Part shown: one piece after another, positions 52,669 through 61,655 of the stretch
Layout: every line of letters starts with the position of its first letter
Position numbering within the stretch: the first letter of the stretch is position 1
From: HyVt-337 sp964428895
Lineage (GTDB): Bacteria > Planctomycetota > Phycisphaerae > SM23-33
DNA: 64,000 nucleotides
Reading direction: 5' to 3'
NCBI GenBank assembly: GCA_964428895.1
Contig: CAYRZU010000007.1
Coordinates: 1 to 64,000, forward strand
Notes under the pieces: generated by a model
What the model was told of the DNA's origin: nothing
Database searches by the model: none
What the model saw: only the letters and a program-made list of their open reading frames with translations
Position numbers and translations under genes: made by a program

Positions 52669-52895
52669 CCCTGCGCCTCGATGCGTCTACCCAAACGTCG
52701 TCTGCCCGCGCTCCGGCGCACGGACCTCGATTGTCCATGGTACACATTGGCGCACCGCCGACCAGACCAAAGATTCCGCATTGCCCGAACCCCCCCGGCC
52801 TCGCGGGCGTAACACATTCGGCAATCGGCCATGGGGCCGGAATCATCTCTGTCGCTCCTCATCCCGCGCGGCGAGGCGACAGACGGAGTCAACAC

Positions 52896-53879
52896 GTGCT
52901 TGCCAACTACTTCCTCGGATTGCTCGATTATCAGGCGCTGGTCTTGATGGGCGTTGCCGTCTTCGTCATGGCCGCCGGATGCGCCGCCACCGTGGTCTTG
53001 GCGCGCCGGGCCTACCTGGCCGTCCGCCGCACGCCCGCCCGCCTCAGTCACCGTTGGCTGCGGTGGACCGAGCGCGCCATCATTGCCGTTGCCGCGCTCG
53101 GCCTGGTCTGCGCCGCTTACGGATGGCTGATCGAGCCCTATTGGCTCGACGTGACCGAAACCACCGTAACAACCCCTAAGCTCCCGGCCGGAGCCGAACC
53201 CATCCGCATCGTCCACATCAGTGACTTGCACTGCGACCCCAAGAAACGATTGGAGGATGAGGTGGTCGAAGCGGTTCGCCGGCTTCGCCCGGACGTCATC
53301 TGCTTCACCGGCGACGCCCTCAATAGCTCCGGCGGCATCGAGAATTTTCGGGCCTGCATGACCAGCGTGGCCCAGATCGCCCCGACCTATGCCGTCCACG
53401 GCAACTGGGAGAGTCACGAGCGCCTCCGCTATCTCGACCTTTATGGCGGCACGGGCGTCCGTGTCCTCAATGACCGACCGACGCGTCTGAGGGTGCGTGG
53501 CCAGCCGTTGAACGTTGTCGGCATCCGCCATCAATCGCGCTTGCAGGCGGGGTTGGTCAAGGCCATGACCGGCGTCGACACGAGTGTGCCTACTATCCTC
53601 CTCTGCCACGTCCCCAGTGTGGCCCTCAATCTGCCCGGGACCGGCATCGACCTGGCCCTGTCCGGCCACACCCATGGCGGACAGATTGCCCTACCGTTCT
53701 ACGGCGCCCTGGTCACCCTGACCTCCACCGGCAAGCGTTTCGAGCGCGGCCTCTACAATCACCAAGACACCCATCTCTACGTCAGCCGCGGCATCGGTAT
53801 GGAAGGCGGCCCGGCCCCACGCGTGCGCTTCTTTGCGCGGCCGGAGGTCACGCTGATCGAACTCTCGCCGGCCCCTTAG
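52896..53879 (+). CDS. Membrane-anchored metallophosphoesterase (YkuE-like)
   Basis: 327 residues from GTG 52896 with GGAG 7 nt upstream; the frame is open for 55 more codons without family likeness. Two helices (about residues 11-32 and 51-70) precede the calcineurin-like domain: HISDLHCD, CFTGDALN, HGNWESHER, LLCHVPS and LSGHTHGGQI. The usual GNH(D/E) is GNWE, so the His that often protonates the leaving group is Trp. YkuE-type enzymes act on nucleotides or UDP-lipids at the membrane. Confidence 0.85.
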   Translation: MLANYFLGLLDYQALVLMGVAVFVMAAGCAATVVLARRAYLAVRRTPARLSHRWLRWTERAIIAVAALGLVCAAYGWLIEPYWLDVTETTVTTPKLPAGAEPIRIVHISDLHCDPKKRLEDEVVEAVRRLRPDVICFTGDALNSSGGIENFRACMTSVAQIAPTYAVHGNWESHERLRYLDLYGGTGVRVLNDRPTRLRVRGQPLNVVGIRHQSRLQAGLVKAMTGVDTSVPTILLCHVPSVALNLPGTGIDLALSGHTHGGQIALPFYGALVTLTSTGKRFERGLYNHQDTHLYVSRGIGMEGGPAPRVRFFARPEVTLIELSPAP

Positions 53880-55105
53880 CGCCGCGTCTTCTTGGCCTTC
53901 TTGACCGTCTTCTTCTTGCCGGCGGCCAGCAGTTTCTTCAGGTCGGCGTTGGCCGCTTTGCGCATGCCTTGGCCCTTGCCGGTCGAGAGGCGCCGCTCCA
54001 GCGAGCCCATCAGGCTCTCCATCTCGGCGGCGTTGACGGGCAAGGAAATGGTCTTGGTCTTGTAACCGGCCAGGTGCATCGCGTTGGACAGCTCCAGCTC
54101 GTTGAGCGCCTGGTCGCCGTCGGCAAAGTCGAACGGCTTCTTACCGGTCAGCACCCACTGAACGAACCCGCGCGTAACCTCCAGATGCCCGCCCGAACGG
54201 CCCTTCGGCTTGACCGGCTTCCACGTGATCCCTTGCTCGGCGCCGCCAGCCATGCCGTCCCTGGAAGCGAAAATGTGCTTGCTGACGGGCGTCTTGAGTT
54301 TGCCCAGCTTGATGCCCTCGTCGCCGATTACGATCGTGCCCTTGTCGCCGCAGATCATGAACTCCTCGTAGCCGGGCTCTTCGGCCGTGGTCGCGTAGAT
54401 GTAGCCGACCTTGCCGCTGCCGTAATCCAGCAGGAAGTTCGCGCAATCCTCCACCTCGATGTCGTGGCAGCGCGTCGACAGCAGCCCCAGCACCTTCTTG
54501 GGCATGCCCGCGATCCATTGATATAGATCCAGGTGGTGCGGGGCCTGGTTGATCAGCACGCCGCCTCCCTCACCGTCCCACGTGCCCCGCCAGGCGCCGG
54601 AATCGTAGTAGGCCTGCGTGCGGAACCAATTGGAGCAGATCAGTTGGGCCCGAAAAACTTCGCCGATGGCGCCGGAATCAATCAAGCCTTTAACCGTCTG
54701 CATGTCCGCCCGGGCCCGGTGGTGGAGCATGACTCCCAGCTTGACCTTGCGCTTCTTGCACTCCTTGATCATCGCACGGGCGTGGCCGACCGTGCTGGAT
54801 AGCGGCTTCTCGCACATCACGTGCAGACCGGCCCGGGCGGCGCGGATCGTCAGCGGCGCGTGCCAGTAGTGCGGCGTGGCCACGATGACGGCATCGCACA
54901 GGCCGGAGTCGATCATCTCCTCACCGGTAGCGAACCAAGGCACGCTGTATTTCTGGCCGAACTGCTTGGCTTTCTTGGCGTCGATGTCGGCCAACGCCGT
55001 GAGGCTCAGTCGCCGGTCGGTGGTTGTGGAGATCATCTCCACGTGGCCGCTGCCCATCATGCCCACGCCGATAACGCCGAAACGAATGTGCTTGAGCTTC
55101 GCCAT
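53876..55105 (-). CDS. Gfo/Idh/MocA-family oxidoreductase with Lys-rich tail
   Basis: 409 residues, AGGAG 6 nt before the ATG. NAD-binding GVIGVGMMGSGH, the family catalytic Lys in CEKPLS, and HHLDLYQW with His of the sugar site. Members oxidise or reduce sugars, inositols or aminosugars; planctomycetes have many copies. The C-terminal ~20 residues are Lys-rich (KKKTVKKAKKTRR). Substrate unknown. Its stop shares TTAG with the convergent metallophosphoesterase. Confidence 0.9.
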   Translation of the reverse strand: MAKLKHIRFGVIGVGMMGSGHVEMISTTTDRRLSLTALADIDAKKAKQFGQKYSVPWFATGEEMIDSGLCDAVIVATPHYWHAPLTIRAARAGLHVMCEKPLSSTVGHARAMIKECKKRKVKLGVMLHHRARADMQTVKGLIDSGAIGEVFRAQLICSNWFRTQAYYDSGAWRGTWDGEGGGVLINQAPHHLDLYQWIAGMPKKVLGLLSTRCHDIEVEDCANFLLDYGSGKVGYIYATTAEEPGYEEFMICGDKGTIVIGDEGIKLGKLKTPVSKHIFASRDGMAGGAEQGITWKPVKPKGRSGGHLEVTRGFVQWVLTGKKPFDFADGDQALNELELSNAMHLAGYKTKTISLPVNAAEMESLMGSLERRLSTGKGQGMRKAANADLKKLLAAGKKKTVKKAKKTRR

Positions 55106-55219
55106 GAGTCGCTCCTGTGTCGGAAGGTTGCTTCCGATTGGGTTTCGATTAGGCGGGTCAGTCTAGGTCGGCCCTGTGGCGATTGCAAGGTGAGCGGGCC
55201 GGTCGTAAGATGCCTGACC

Positions 55220-56404
55220 ATGGAACACATTTGGGTCAAGATCGAGGGGCTGACCAGGCCGGCCGACGCCGTCAAGGTCGCGGATCTCGGCGCCGACGCG
55301 ATCGGCCTAGTCTTCGCCGACTCACCGCGACAGGTCACGATCCCGCAAGCCAAGGCCATCGTCGACGCCCTGCCGATGTTCATGCAAAGCGTGGCCCTGT
55401 TCGTCAACAGCGAGGTCGCCGAGATCAATCGCGTGGTCGAAGCCGTCCGACCCACCCACGTGCAACTGCACGGCGACGAGCCGCCCGAGATCATCCGCTG
55501 GATCGACGCCCGCTGCATGAAGGCCTTCCGCATCCGGTCGACCAACTGGGTCGACGAGGTCCAGGCCTGGCTAGATGGCCTGCTGGACATCAACGACGTC
55601 GCGGCCATCGTCCTCGATGCCTACGACTCGGAGAAGCCCGGCGGCACGGGCAAACGGTTCAACTGGCAGTGGGTGGTCGACGCCCGCAAGGCCGGCAAGC
55701 TCGAAGGCTGGCCCCCCATCATCCTGGCCGGCGGCCTGACCGCCGACTGCGTAGCCGGCGCCATCGACGCCGTTCGCCCCTGGGGCGTAGATGTCTCCAG
55801 CGGGGTGGAACGGTTCCCGGCCGTCAAAGACTTCCGCAAGATCCACGCCTTCATCGACGCCGCCGGCAGCACGCAATTCTCAAACGGCGCCACCTCCCTG
55901 TGTCGCTGGATCCGCAACGGCCGACGGGCCAAGCTGCTGAACTTCCTGGCCGCCCACCCGGATATGAAGGCCGAGCGTCCCTGGGGGCCGTCCGCGCTGG
56001 ACCTGGCCGTGCGGTCCAAGCGACGCTACACGCTCGTGCCGACCTTGCTAACCGCCGGTGTCTGCATCAACCAGCGCGACGACGGCGAGATGACCGCCCT
56101 GATGAGCGCCGCCGCCGACAGCGACGCCCGCATGGTCGAGTTGCTGCTCGCCCACGGCGCCGACGTCAACGCCTGCAACGACATGTCCGAGACCGCCTTC
56201 AGCTACGCCGCCGCCAACAACGCCCTCGACGCCGCTAAGCTCCTTCAGGCCCACGGCGCTGAAATCAACCGCCCCGATACCCACGGCGCCAGCCCCCTCG
56301 ACTGGGCCAAATACCACGCCTCCGAAGAAATGTACGACTGGATGCGATCCATCCACTGCGTCCACCGAGCCGAAAAGCCCGGCTGGATCGGCCGACGTCC
56401 CTAA
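55220..56404 (+). CDS. TrpF-like phosphoribosylanthranilate isomerase fused to ankyrin repeats
   Basis: 394 residues from ATG 55220. Residues 4-232 follow TrpF closely: IGLVFADSPRQV, VALFVN, VQLHGDEPPE, VLDAYDSEKPGGTGKRFNW and ILAGGL, GVDVSSGVE. Asp133 fits the general acid. The general-base Cys of VKICGLT is Glu9 here (VKIEGLT), a three-base codon change. Residues ~255-385 are about four ankyrin repeats (ALMSAAADSDARMVELLLAH, GADVNACNDMSETAFSYAA). TrpF turns PRA into CdRP in Trp synthesis, but no other trp gene is in the window. The fusion and the Glu may mean a new substrate. Confidence 0.88.
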   Translation: MEHIWVKIEGLTRPADAVKVADLGADAIGLVFADSPRQVTIPQAKAIVDALPMFMQSVALFVNSEVAEINRVVEAVRPTHVQLHGDEPPEIIRWIDARCMKAFRIRSTNWVDEVQAWLDGLLDINDVAAIVLDAYDSEKPGGTGKRFNWQWVVDARKAGKLEGWPPIILAGGLTADCVAGAIDAVRPWGVDVSSGVERFPAVKDFRKIHAFIDAAGSTQFSNGATSLCRWIRNGRRAKLLNFLAAHPDMKAERPWGPSALDLAVRSKRRYTLVPTLLTAGVCINQRDDGEMTALMSAAADSDARMVELLLAHGADVNACNDMSETAFSYAAANNALDAAKLLQAHGAEINRPDTHGASPLDWAKYHASEEMYDWMRSIHCVHRAEKPGWIGRRP

Positions 56405-56433
56405 CACCCCTCTGGCAAGCAAGGCCTTCAACT

Positions 56434-58674
56434 GTGACTGCAATGACCTTCGATTCGATCGAGCAAGCCCTCGCCCGACCGACCAACGACCTGTTCTGGG
56501 TGGAGTACGCGAACGGCAAGGCCCTCTGCGGGCATGCCGACAGCTTCTACGCGCCGGAGATCCCCGATAAGTATCTGGTCTACGACGTGGGCAACAACAA
56601 GGTGTTGGCCAACGTCGAACTGAACGGCACGGTTCAGCGGTTCAGCTTCTACCGCGGGTGCTATCCGTCGGATTCGTTGGCGCCCGGCATCTGGTGGTTT
56701 AAGGACCATAGCGAGTTCGGGCCGTTCCGGTTCCATCTGCGGCTGGGCGACGAGACGTTCGATCTGGCTGAAACAGACTGGCCGCTACGGACGGACCTGC
56801 TGGGCAACATCCTGCCAAGGACAACGCTGACCGGGCCGGGCGTGGCGGTCACGCTGATTTCGTATGCCCCGATCTCGGCCGACGGCGCCGAACGGCCCCG
56901 CGCCCTCATCTACGGCCTGATGCTTCGGAACACGTCGGATGAGCCCATCACCGGGGCCGTCATCCCGCCCAAGAGTCAATCCAGCGACGAAGCTGGCGCC
57001 CCGGTCCACGAGACCTTCACCGCCGTTCTCGACGGCGTCGCCTGCCACGACGGCGAAGTCCCCTTTGAGCTCATGCCTGGCGAAACGCTGTGGACGCCGG
57101 CTGTCATCACGCCCGTACCGGGCCAGGTCAACGTCGCCGATGTTGCCAAACGTACCGCCCTGGACTGGCTGAACGAAACGCTCGGCTACTTCCACAACAT
57201 GCTGGGCGAGCTGTCCATGCCCGCCGACCCATTCCCGGCGGCGTTCTTCGAACGAAGCATGCTGGAGTGCTTCCTGGCCATCGCCATGGACGAGTCCGGC
57301 GAAATGGTCGGCGCGAACTGGTCGGGCTTCCCCTCCACCATGCAGATATGGCAGAAGGACCTCTACCATAGCTGCGCCCCTCTGGGGGTCCACGAACCGG
57401 AACTGATGCAGCAGATCATCCTGTGGTTCCTGTACCGGTCGGTCCGCCACAAAGGCGACAAGATCTACGGCGGCTATCATCTGGACGGCGGCGTGAGCTT
57501 TTCGCTGACCAACACGCTGACGCCGGTGGTCCAGGCCGGCGCGTATTACGAAGCCACCGGCAACCGAGCCTTCTTCGAAGCCCATCCGGAGGTGATGGCC
57601 CGAAGCTGTGAGTTGCTGGAGGCGGTGCTGGAAACGCGTGAGGGGGAGCCGGTCCTGTTCCCATCGATGTGGCTATCGGACGGTCCCAGCCGCGGCGACT
57701 ACAACACCGGCTCGAACGTCGTGGCGTGGCTAGCCTTCAACTTGACGGCCGTCCTCGTTGATGACATCGCCGGCGACGCGGCGCTGGCTGCCCGCTATCG
57801 CGACATCGCCGACAGGATCCACGCCGACATCGACACATGGTGCATCACCGACGGCCCGCTCGGCCCGCAATACACCGAAGGCGCCTTCAAAGACGGCACG
57901 CACGAAACGCACCACGACGGCGAGGAGACCGACACCACCCTCATGCCCCACTACGGTTACTGCGCCTATGACAACACCGCCCATCAAAACCACGCTCGCG
58001 TGGCGATGACCGAAGACAACACGTGGTACCGCCAATGCAGTCGCGGCATTAAGGACTCCACCTGGCTGGAAGACCCCGACCCGCCAATCGAAGCGACCTA
58101 CCCCGGCTACATGACGGGCCTGGCCGGTGTGGCCAACGCCGAGGAAATGTCCGGCCCCGACGGCGCGATGACCATTATCCGCCAACGCACGGACGTGGAC
58201 GGATCGATCTGGTGGTGGCCGTTCTGTGACGGCCACATCAGCCGCGCGTATGAGATTCATGGCGGCGTCGTCGGCAAGAGCGGCTGGGCCGCCGGCGTCT
58301 ACGCCTGCCACTTCGTCTCCCAAATCCTGGGCCTAAGCTACCACGGGCCATCGAGGACGCTGCGCTGGCGGCCGTTCAGCCCGACCAGCAACTTCACCTG
58401 GACCGATTGTCGCCTCGGCGCGGGCCGATTCAGCGCCGACTTCACCCGAGACGACACCACCACCCGCTGCAGCATCACCAACCACAACGACCACGACGTA
58501 ACGGCGGAACTGGAGATCATTCTCCCGGACGGCGCCACGGCCGCGTCCATCCAACTCGACGGCCAATCGTTCGACGGCTCGACCGAGGCCGGCACGTTCT
58601 TCGAGGCGACCACCGTCAAGCTGTCCGTGGGCGTCCCGGCCGGCACGGGATGCACCATCGAAGCCATTTGCTGA
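56434..58674 (+). CDS. Glycosidase-like protein with (alpha/alpha)6 barrel
   Basis: 746 residues. GTG 56434 is favoured by AAGG 9 nt upstream; an ATG at 56443 is the alternative. The N-terminal ~240 residues form a beta-sandwich, then an alpha-toroid (about 260-620) with [34 protein letters not shown] and [14 protein letters not shown], and a C-terminal beta-domain. The look is that of six-hairpin glycosidases (GH15/GH63/GH116 type) of planctomycetes. I cannot name its GH family or catalytic acids with confidence. No signal peptide, so cytoplasmic. Confidence 0.6.
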   Translation: MTAMTFDSIEQALARPTNDLFWVEYANGKALCGHADSFYAPEIPDKYLVYDVGNNKVLANVELNGTVQRFSFYRGCYPSDSLAPGIWWFKDHSEFGPFRFHLRLGDETFDLAETDWPLRTDLLGNILPRTTLTGPGVAVTLISYAPISADGAERPRALIYGLMLRNTSDEPITGAVIPPKSQSSDEAGAPVHETFTAVLDGVACHDGEVPFELMPGETLWTPAVITPVPGQVNVADVAKRTALDWLNETLGYFHNMLGELSMPADPFPAAFFERSMLECFLAIAMDESGEMVGANWSGFPSTMQIWQKDLYHSCAPLGVHEPELMQQIILWFLYRSVRHKGDKIYGGYHLDGGVSFSLTNTLTPVVQAGAYYEATGNRAFFEAHPEVMARSCELLEAVLETREGEPVLFPSMWLSDGPSRGDYNTGSNVVAWLAFNLTAVLVDDIAGDAALAARYRDIADRIHADIDTWCITDGPLGPQYTEGAFKDGTHETHHDGEETDTTLMPHYGYCAYDNTAHQNHARVAMTEDNTWYRQCSRGIKDSTWLEDPDPPIEATYPGYMTGLAGVANAEEMSGPDGAMTIIRQRTDVDGSIWWWPFCDGHISRAYEIHGGVVGKSGWAAGVYACHFVSQILGLSYHGPSRTLRWRPFSPTSNFTWTDCRLGAGRFSADFTRDDTTTRCSITNHNDHDVTAELEIILPDGATAASIQLDGQSFDGSTEAGTFFEATTVKLSVGVPAGTGCTIEAIC

Positions 58675-58697
58675 TTGCCCAGCCGCCGCGGTTGCGG

Positions 58698-58726
58698 TTG
58701 AAATTGGCGGCCAAACGCCCGACAAT
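58698..58726 (+). promoter_or_regulatory. Promoter of ahcY
   Basis: TTGAAA, a 17-nt spacer and GACAAT; predicted start near 58733, giving a leader of about 100 nt. Confidence 0.5.
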
Positions 58727-58730
58727 AGCC

Positions 58731-58834
58731 GTCCCGGCGGCGGGAAACGGAACTACACGACGGTCGAACGGATTCGACACGAGGGACATCGAGCCGCCGC
58801 CGCTAATCGAAACAACCGCCCTCAAGGAATCACC
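58731..58834 (+). promoter_or_regulatory. Structured 5' leader of ahcY
   Basis: GTCGAA-CGGA-TTCGAC (58763-58778) is a perfect 6-bp tetraloop hairpin. GTCCC (58731-58735) can pair with GGGAC (58783-58787), and GGCGGCGG (58736-58743) with CCGCCGCC (58794-58801); the last two helices would cross, a pseudoknot, or exclude each other. AAGGA lies 6 nt before the ATG. The conserved core of the known SAH riboswitch is not seen. It could regulate ahcY, but GC-rich chance pairing is also possible. Confidence 0.4.
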
Positions 58835-60265
58835 ATGACCCCCAATACGGATACTGCCATGGATTATCAGGTCAAGGACATCACGCTGGCCGACTTCGGC
58901 CGCAAGGAAATCGCCATCGCCGAGCACGAGATGCCCGGCCTGATGGCCACACGCGAGAAGTACGGCCCGGACAAGCCCTTGACCGGCGTGAAGATCATGG
59001 GCAGCCTGCACATGACGATCCAGACGGCCGTCCTGATCGAAACCCTCGTCGAACTCGGCGCTGACCTGCGCTGGGCGTCGTGCAATATCTTCAGCACGCA
59101 AGACCACGCCGCCGCGGCCATCGCCGCAGCCGATGTGCCCGTGTTCGCCTGGAAGGGCGAAACGCTGGAAGAATACTGGCTCTGCACGTACCGGGCGCTG
59201 ACCTGGCCGGACGGGTCCGGCCCGGAGCAGATCGTCGACGACGGCGGCGACGCCACGCTGCTTATCCACCTGGGCCTCAAGGCCGAGGACGATCCGAGCA
59301 TTCTCGACAAGCCCGGCGACAGCCGCGAAGAGCAGGTCATCCTCGATTTGCTGAAGCGCATTCAATCCGAACGCCCGGGCCATTGGCACGCCGTGGCCCC
59401 CAAGGTCGTGGGCGTTTCCGAAGAGACCACCACCGGCGTGCATCGGCTTATCCAGATGCAGGAGCGCGGCGAGCTGCTGTTCCAGGCGATCAACGTCAAC
59501 GATTCGGTCACCAAGAGCAAGTTTGACAACGTCTACGGCTGCCGCCACTCGCTGGTGGACGGCATTAAGCGAGCGATGGACGTGCTGATCTCCGGCAAGA
59601 CCGCCATGGTCTGCGGCTACGGCGACGTGGGCAAAGGCTCGGCTGAGTCGCTGGCCAACGAGAAGGCCCGGGTGCTGGTCTCCGAGATCGACCCGATCTG
59701 CGCCCTCCAAGCCTGCATGGCCGGCTACAAGGTCACCACCGTCGAAGACGCCCTGCCCACCGCCGACCTCTACGTGACCTCCACCGGCAATAAAGACGTC
59801 ATCACCGCTGAGCACATGGCCAGGATGAAGGACCAGGCCATCGTCTGCAACATCGGCCACTTCGACAACGAGATCCAGATGGACGCGTTGGAGAACATCG
59901 CGGGCGTCGAAAAGGAAGAGATCAAAGGCAGCGTCTGCCCCGTGCACCGCTACAGGTTCCCGGACGGCCACTGCATCTACATCCTGGCCGAGGGCCGCCT
60001 GGTCAACCTCGGCTGCGCGACCGGCCACCCGAGCTTCGTGATGAGCAACAGCTTCACCAACCAGACGCTGGCGCAAATTGATATTCAGGCGAATCCGGAC
60101 CGGGCCATCGACGTCTACCGATTGGACAAACAGCTCGACGAGGAAGTCGCCCGCCTGCATCTGGACAAGCTCGGCGCCACGCTAACGCAAATGACGCCCG
60201 AACAGGCCGACTACATCGGCGTCCCCCTCGAAGGGCCCTACAAGCCGGAGCACTACCGGTACTAA
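58835..60265 (+). CDS. ahcY: S-adenosylhomocysteine hydrolase
   Basis: 476 residues. [16 protein letters not shown], the substrate-site [10 protein letters not shown] and [29 protein letters not shown] with catalytic Lys/Asp/Cys, and NAD-binding [12 protein letters not shown]. It splits SAH to adenosine and homocysteine and keeps methylation running. An ATG 24 nt later is possible, but AAGGA fits the first. It is full length, with the planctomycete/eukaryote-type insert. A terminator follows. Confidence 0.97.
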   Translation: MTPNTDTAMDYQVKDITLADFGRKEIAIAEHEMPGLMATREKYGPDKPLTGVKIMGSLHMTIQTAVLIETLVELGADLRWASCNIFSTQDHAAAAIAAADVPVFAWKGETLEEYWLCTYRALTWPDGSGPEQIVDDGGDATLLIHLGLKAEDDPSILDKPGDSREEQVILDLLKRIQSERPGHWHAVAPKVVGVSEETTTGVHRLIQMQERGELLFQAINVNDSVTKSKFDNVYGCRHSLVDGIKRAMDVLISGKTAMVCGYGDVGKGSAESLANEKARVLVSEIDPICALQACMAGYKVTTVEDALPTADLYVTSTGNKDVITAEHMARMKDQAIVCNIGHFDNEIQMDALENIAGVEKEEIKGSVCPVHRYRFPDGHCIYILAEGRLVNLGCATGHPSFVMSNSFTNQTLAQIDIQANPDRAIDVYRLDKQLDEEVARLHLDKLGATLTQMTPEQADYIGVPLEGPYKPEHYRY

Positions 60266-60273
60266 CGACTTCA

Positions 60274-60307
60274 GATTTGCGATTTTCAATTCCCGATTGA
60301 AAGACAA
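60274..60307. repeat. AT-rich dispersed intergenic repeat, copy 2
   Basis: GATTTGCGATTTTCAATTCCC, then GATTGAAAGACAA: a shorter relative of the copy at 1075-1115, again between genes and again ending ...GATTGAA(C/A)GACAA. Confidence 0.6.
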
Positions 60308-60338
60308 ACGCCGCGGGTCAGATGACTCCGCGGCGTTT
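60306..60338. terminator. Bidirectional terminator between ahcY and the receiver-GAF gene
   Basis: AAACGCCGCGG and CCGCGGCGTTT form a perfect 11-bp stem with an 11-nt loop, followed on the plus strand by GGTGTTTCATT and on the minus strand by GTCTTTC. Confidence 0.8.
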
Positions 60339-60346
60339 GGTGTTTC

Positions 60347-60382
60347 ATTCCGCAATCCGCAATCGGCATTCCGCAATTGCGA
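60347..60382. repeat. CCGCAAT-type tandem repeat
   Basis: ATTCCGCAATCCGCAATCGG, then CATTCCGCAATTGC: three to four imperfect copies of a CCGCAAT unit that end one base before the stop of the receiver-GAF gene. Related to the repeat inside comM. Confidence 0.6.
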
Positions 60383-61381
60383 TCAGTCGTTTCGCCTGAC
60401 GGCCAGGGCAGCCGGGTGGGCGGCCATTTCGGCCAGGGCGCAGTCCATGTCGGTGAAAGGCTGTTCGCCTTTGCGGTAGAGAACCACCAGGCCGATCAGT
60501 TCGCCCGGCTCGGGGATCAGGGGCATGGTCAGAATGGTCAGCCCGGGCAGGTACTTCTGAATGCTGGGGCTGAACTTGCTGGGATCGGCGCCGGCGTCCA
60601 GGAGGAGGCACTCCGGATTCTCGAGCGTTCGCTCGACCATCGGCGCTACCAGCGCCCGGCAGAACGGCAGGCCGTCCGGGCTGGGCACGCCGAAGCGGCC
60701 GATGATGCGAAGCTGAGCGTCTTCGTCACACACCATGGCGATGCCGTTGACCGGCCCGCTGCGTTTGACGAACAGTTGGAACAGCGACCGGAACACGTCG
60801 TCGTCGGATTTGGCGGCGACCAGGTCGTTCTGCAGGCCGAGGACGATCTGCTGCAACGCCATCTGTCCGCTGAGCGACTTATAGGCGGCCGTCAGGTCCG
60901 CACAGGTGGTCTCCAGATGCTCATTGGCCATCTTGCGTTCGATGTTCATCTCACGAGCCAGGTCGCGGAGGCGCAGCGTTCGGTGGTGGCTGCGGGCACG
61001 GGCGTGGTGGAGGTCGAGGTTCTTACGAACGGTCTGTTGGAGGCGGGCCATGTCGAGCGGCTTGGTCATGACCTCGACCAGGCCCACACGAGTGGCCAGG
61101 GCCATGGCGTCGGCTTCATCGCAGCCGGTAATCAGCACGGCCGGCACGTCGGCGGCGGTCTTGCGGAGTTGGCCGATCACGTCGGTGCCCAGGCCGTCGG
61201 ATAAGTACAGGTCGGCCACGACTAAGTCGATGTCCATCTCGGCCGCGACCGACTGGGCCTGGCCGACCGAATCGGTCACGACCAGTTCCACGTCGTCGGC
61301 GGTCAGGGCGTCCGTCAGCAACTCCCGGATGTTGGGATCGTCGTCGACGATCAACACACAGCTTCTGGACGTGTCGGACAA
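60383..61381 (-). CDS. Response-regulator receiver protein with GAF-like output domain
   Basis: 332 residues. The start is taken as TTG 61381, as GGAGG lies 7 nt before it; another in-frame TTG is too close. The receiver domain (about 5-125) has the acidic pair in VDDDPN, phosphoacceptor Asp57 in VVADLYL, and Lys107 in MTKPLD. A coiled-coil-like linker (about 125-190) leads to a GAF-like domain (about 200-330: GIAMVCDEDAQLRIIGRFG). It lacks a DNA-binding domain and may sense a ligand. Confidence 0.82.
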   Translation of the reverse strand: MSDTSRSCVLIVDDDPNIRELLTDALTADDVELVVTDSVGQAQSVAAEMDIDLVVADLYLSDGLGTDVIGQLRKTAADVPAVLITGCDEADAMALATRVGLVEVMTKPLDMARLQQTVRKNLDLHHARARSHHRTLRLRDLAREMNIERKMANEHLETTCADLTAAYKSLSGQMALQQIVLGLQNDLVAAKSDDDVFRSLFQLFVKRSGPVNGIAMVCDEDAQLRIIGRFGVPSPDGLPFCRALVAPMVERTLENPECLLLDAGADPSKFSPSIQKYLPGLTILTMPLIPEPGELIGLVVLYRKGEQPFTDMDCALAEMAAHPAALAVRRND

Positions 61382-61655
61382 GACCAACCCTCCTGAGGGC
61401 CCGCGGGCCGTCTGGAAATAATCGATTCATCAACTCCGGAAGCCTCGGCGGTTAAACACCCGCCCCGCCGGTGCTTCGTGACGTGGCTCTCCGACTAGAT
61501 ATCGGAAGCGAAATCCCACACTTGAGGTGCACTGCCGAACAAATCGTGAAATCTGTGGCTGGGCAAGCGTTGAGGTCGGCGTGCGTTAGCCATCGGCGCG
61601 GGCTCGACGGCCGGGCGGTAAGTCTCGGTAGTACATGCCCGGTCAGACTAAGGCC

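Noticed and set aside
50128..52812. An 894-codon open frame on the plus strand opposite leuS
   Set aside because: Antisense shadow of leuS; no family-like motif, rich in His, Arg and Val as expected from GC-rich reverse frames.
58731..58834. Known SAH riboswitch upstream of ahcY
   Set aside because: The conserved core (GAGGAGCGCUGC-type) is not present.
58616..60160. A 514-codon minus-strand frame opposite ahcY
   Set aside because: Shadow of ahcY, which is unmistakable on the plus strand.
60347..60382. CRISPR-like array from the CCGCAAT repeats
   Set aside because: Units are 7-11 nt without spacers; a simple tandem repeat.
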